Below, in pieces: positions 61,591-64,000 of a DNA stretch of 64,000 bases; the stretch's first letter is position 1; every line of letters begins with the position of its first letter. Position numbers and translations under genes: made by a program. Location of the stretch: the NCBI RefSeq assembly GCF_030291075.1, contig NZ_CP127407.1:2540001-2604000 (forward strand), in the 5' to 3' direction. Under the pieces are notes generated by a model. It had not been told where the DNA came from. It did no database searches and saw nothing but the letters and a program-made list of their open reading frames with translations. This DNA is from Stenotrophomonas sp. 57 (GTDB taxonomy: Bacteria > Pseudomonadota > Gammaproteobacteria > Xanthomonadales > Xanthomonadaceae).

Positions 61591-62394
61591 CTACCGCAGC
61601 CGGCGCAGTTTGTGTTCAAGACCGGCCGCCGTCAGTTCGCCCAGGTGCAGTTCACGCAGGCGCCCATCGGCGTCGAAGAAGAGCGTCGAAGGATAGGCCT
61701 GCACGCCCAGCACGGTTGAAGCGGCAGCCTCATCGTCCAGCAGCACATTGCCCAGCTCCAGTCGTTGGCTGGCCAGGAAACCCTGGACCTCATCCAGGGT
61801 TTCGCCCTGGTTGAGGAATGCGACCTGCACATCGGCATGGACCTGCTGAGCCGTCGCCAGCACCGGCATCTCACGGCGGCAGGGCCCGCACCACGTGGCC
61901 CACAGATTCAGCACCAGTGGCTTGCCGCGAAACTGCTGCAGATCGACCTTGCCGCCCTTCAGGTCTTCCACCTGCAGCATTGGCAGCGGCATCTGCCGCT
62001 CCTGCCAGGCAGACAACAACGCGCCACCACCGGCCCAGAGCAGCACGCCGACCAGCGCACTGGCCAACACCGGTACACGCAGTGCGCGCCACGGCCGCAG
62101 GCGCCACAGTGCCCAGGCCAGCCCTGATACCAGCACCACCCCCAGGTGGTAGCCGCCGTCGGTGATCTGCAGGATGCTCCAGGGTGCCTGGCGATAGAGT
62201 GCAACATTCAGCGCGACAAAGCTGATGCGCCCGCACAGCAGGCCGATCAGCAACATGTCCAGCACCATGCTGGCTGCCGAGGGCACCGGCATTTCGCCCT
62301 TCCCGCGTGGCCACAGGCGGGCAATACCCATTGCGAGCAACGCACATGCAAGGATCAACACCACCGGCATCGGTACCGGCCCTACGCTCGACAT
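61591..62394 (-). CDS. Membrane protein with Lgt-like N-terminus and TlpA-like thioredoxin domain
   Basis: The 267-residue protein has two parts. Residues 1-125 carry four membrane helices and a segment (GRISFVALNVALYRQAPWSILQITDGGYHLG) that resembles part of the prolipoprotein diacylglyceryl transferase fold. Residues 130-267 are a TlpA/ResA-like thioredoxin domain with W-C-G-P-C in LNLWATWCGPCRREMPVL and the cis-proline VQAYPSTLFFDADG. The soluble domain should face the periplasm as a reductase. It is likely cotranscribed with the DsbG-like gene after it. Confidence 0.88.
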   Translation of the reverse strand: MSSVGPVPMPVVLILACALLAMGIARLWPRGKGEMPVPSAASMVLDMLLIGLLCGRISFVALNVALYRQAPWSILQITDGGYHLGVVLVSGLAWALWRLRPWRALRVPVLASALVGVLLWAGGGALLSAWQERQMPLPMLQVEDLKGGKVDLQQFRGKPLVLNLWATWCGPCRREMPVLATAQQVHADVQVAFLNQGETLDEVQGFLASQRLELGNVLLDDEAAASTVLGVQAYPSTLFFDADGRLRELHLGELTAAGLEHKLRRLR

Positions 62395-62474
62395 CAGCCC
62401 ACCCGCTCAATCGTCCACTGCCTGCATGGTCGAAGCCTCGCCCCCAGGTTGCAAGCACTCCCCACCACCACGCA

Positions 62475-63572
62475 TCACGCGGCACTTCGTCCCAATTGCA
62501 CACCCGACGGCGCCTGCAGCCCGCGCAGGCTTCCGGCCACCGACGGCATCAGCGGTCGCTCGCGCCGCTTGCAACTGACATGGCGGCGATAGTTGGCCGG
62601 CGTCATGCCCACGATGCGAAGGAACAGGCGTCGGAATGCACTCTGGTCGGCGTAGCCCACACCCCAGGCCACCTCGTCGATCCCGGCGCCCTGCTGCAGC
62701 AGCGTCTGCGCCTTGGCAATACGAAGCCGCTGGCAGTACTCGATCGGTCGCAGGCCGGTGGCCCTGAGGAAGCGTCGCTGCAGCGTCCGCGGCTCCAATC
62801 CGGAAACCTCGCAGATGGCAGCCAGGGTGGCACCTCGTGCTGCAGTGGTATGCAGCCAGCGCTGCGCCTTCAGCACATCACGATCACCATGGGCGAAGTT
62901 CGCACTGAAGCGCTCCAGATCCTGCTGGATCCCGGCGGGTACGGCGATTCCCAACTGCTGTGCGACCGCACTGGCCACGCCTTGCCCGTGCAACCGGTAC
63001 AGCAGCCGCAGGGCCAGGAACCGCCAGGCCTGCGAGCCACCGACCGTCAGCAGATCGCCGTCGTCGACCAGCGCACGTTCGCTGGGCACCCAGCTCACCG
63101 CCTGGGCCTGCAAACCGGGATGCCGCCCAAGATCGGGCCCGCTGACCGTTCGGCCCGCCAGCAGGCCGGCCCGCGCCAGCACACCCACTCCGTCACTGGC
63201 GGCTGCCAGCAGGCTGCCGCCGTCGTAATGGGCCCGCAGCCAGTCCAGCAGGACTTCCTCGGCGCGCAGGCAGGTTCCCGGGCTGATCTGGCCAGGGACC
63301 GCGATCACCGCGGGAATGGCGGCTTCCAGCATCTCCGCACCGGCAATGCGATGCACGCCGGTCTGGCTGGCGGGTACGATCCATCGCGTGACCACCACGC
63401 GCTTGAATGGCCGACGCTGCTGCTGTGCAAGGCGGTTGGCGACATGAGTCATCTCGGCCAGTACCGACGCGGCGGAGGGGTCGCCCCCCGGATACTCGAC
63501 CACTGCGACCTCGACGAATCCTTCGTTGCTGATTCCATCCACAGACCACCTCCTCGCTTCGTTGCAGGCCAT
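62475..63572 (-). CDS. GlxA-family AraC regulator (DJ-1/PfpI domain plus HTH)
   Basis: The 365-residue protein has an N-terminal DJ-1/PfpI-like domain (about residues 15-190) and a C-terminal AraC domain (TLAAICEVSGLEPRTLQRRFLRATG and IDEVAWGVGYADQSAFRRLFLRIVGMTPANYRRH). The usual nucleophile cysteine elbow of the family is S-D-G-V-G-V-L-A here, so the ligand domain is probably not catalytic. It has an extra arginine/serine-rich tail of about 30 residues. The target is unknown. The MerR gene starts 158 bases away on the other strand. Confidence 0.85.
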   Translation of the reverse strand: MACNEARRWSVDGISNEGFVEVAVVEYPGGDPSAASVLAEMTHVANRLAQQQRRPFKRVVVTRWIVPASQTGVHRIAGAEMLEAAIPAVIAVPGQISPGTCLRAEEVLLDWLRAHYDGGSLLAAASDGVGVLARAGLLAGRTVSGPDLGRHPGLQAQAVSWVPSERALVDDGDLLTVGGSQAWRFLALRLLYRLHGQGVASAVAQQLGIAVPAGIQQDLERFSANFAHGDRDVLKAQRWLHTTAARGATLAAICEVSGLEPRTLQRRFLRATGLRPIEYCQRLRIAKAQTLLQQGAGIDEVAWGVGYADQSAFRRLFLRIVGMTPANYRRHVSCKRRERPLMPSVAGSLRGLQAPSGVQLGRSAA

Positions 63573-63729
63573 CGGGTGGCCGGTTCAGGCGAAGCGTAGG
63601 AACTGGCCCATCAGCGGGGCTATGAAGAAAGTTGCAAAGTACGCTGAATACGCGGCGCGAGCGTCCGGCCTTGACCCTCGAGCCGGCTCCAGGCTTCACA
63701 ATGGCCCGCAGCATCCGCAGGAATCCGCC

Positions 63730-64000
63730 ATGAACATTGGACAACTGGCCCGCCAGGCGGGCGTGCCCATCGATACCGTGCGCTACTACGAGCGGCAGCA
63801 GCTGCTGCGGACGGCAGCCCGCACGGCCGGCGGGTACCGCATCTTCGGCGAACAGGACCTGCGCCGCCTTCGCTTCATCCGACGCGCCAAGGCGCTGGGC
63901 TTCAGCCTGGAAGAGGTCGGCGAGCTGCTCGCCTTGAGCGACCACCACTCGCAGGACATGGGCAGCGTGCGTGACACCGCCCAGGCGCGCCTGCAGGACA
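63730..64000 (+). CDS. MerR family regulator, C-terminus cut by window edge
   Basis: The visible 90 codons from ATG 63730 begin MNIGQLARQAGVPIDTVRYYERQQLL, followed by RTAGGYRIFGEQDLRRLRFIRRAKALGFSLEEVGELLAL. This is the MerR HTH and second helix pair of the metal- or stress-responsive branch. The C-terminal effector end, where a metal-binding cysteine pair would show, lies outside the window. Its regulon may be the gene next to it beyond 64000. Confidence 0.88.
   Translation, partial: MNIGQLARQAGVPIDTVRYYERQQLLRTAARTAGGYRIFGEQDLRRLRFIRRAKALGFSLEEVGELLALSDHHSQDMGSVRDTAQARLQD

Overview
The window is high-GC DNA with a gene content typical of Xanthomonadaceae, and it most resembles the Stenotrophomonas maltophilia group. 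The best evidence is the many short intergenic palindromes that begin with GTAG (for example GTAGAGCCGAGCC...), which match the SMAG repeats known from S. maltophilia. They occur as monomers, inverted dimers and one four-copy array. Supporting evidence is an imuA-imuB-dnaE2 cassette, large TonB-dependent receptors and many LysR/AraC regulators. I see no rRNA, tRNA, CRISPR array, prophage or insertion sequence. All assignments come from reading the sequence and translations; no database search was run.

Layout, left part (1-25 kb). The window opens inside an MFS exporter gene with a divergent LysR regulator. An exported amidohydrolase and an ankyrin-repeat lipoprotein follow, then another LysR, a DUF3806-like protein, a cytosine-deaminase-like amidohydrolase and an exported chorismate-lyase/UTRA-like protein. 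Two small exported proteins, a GlcNAc-type glycosyltransferase in lower-GC surroundings and a large TonB receptor come next. A run of small envelope proteins follows (GNAT, Cdh, an I78 inhibitor lipoprotein and others). Then comes a complete lactate operon, lldP-lldR-lldD-dld, with two LldR-type operators. An MgtC-like membrane protein with a hairpin over its ribosome binding site, an SDR and an AraC regulator close this part.

Middle part (25-45 kb). This holds a CocE/NonD hydrolase, a DHA2-type exporter with a SnoaL-like partner and a divergent LysR, and an exported GH3 beta-glucosidase whose N-terminus looks like a dead endonuclease/exonuclease/phosphatase domain. A VOC protein, an AraC regulator, a sterol-desaturase-like protein and a LysR/DsbA-like/cyclase group follow. 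The SOS mutasome imuA-imuB-dnaE2 has a LexA-like box in front.

Right part (45-64 kb). A MocR regulator is divergent from yggS (PLP homeostasis), with direct-repeat operators between them. A Fur-box-preceded sigma factor, FecR, HasR-like receptor, ChaN-like protein and TonB protein form what looks like a self-contained heme-uptake module. An operon then encodes a DcaP-like porin, an AdiC antiporter, an AdiA arginine decarboxylase and a CDF transporter, which suggests arginine-dependent acid resistance. A DsbG-like lipoprotein sits beside a membrane-anchored TlpA-like protein. A GlxA-type regulator and a truncated MerR regulator end the window.
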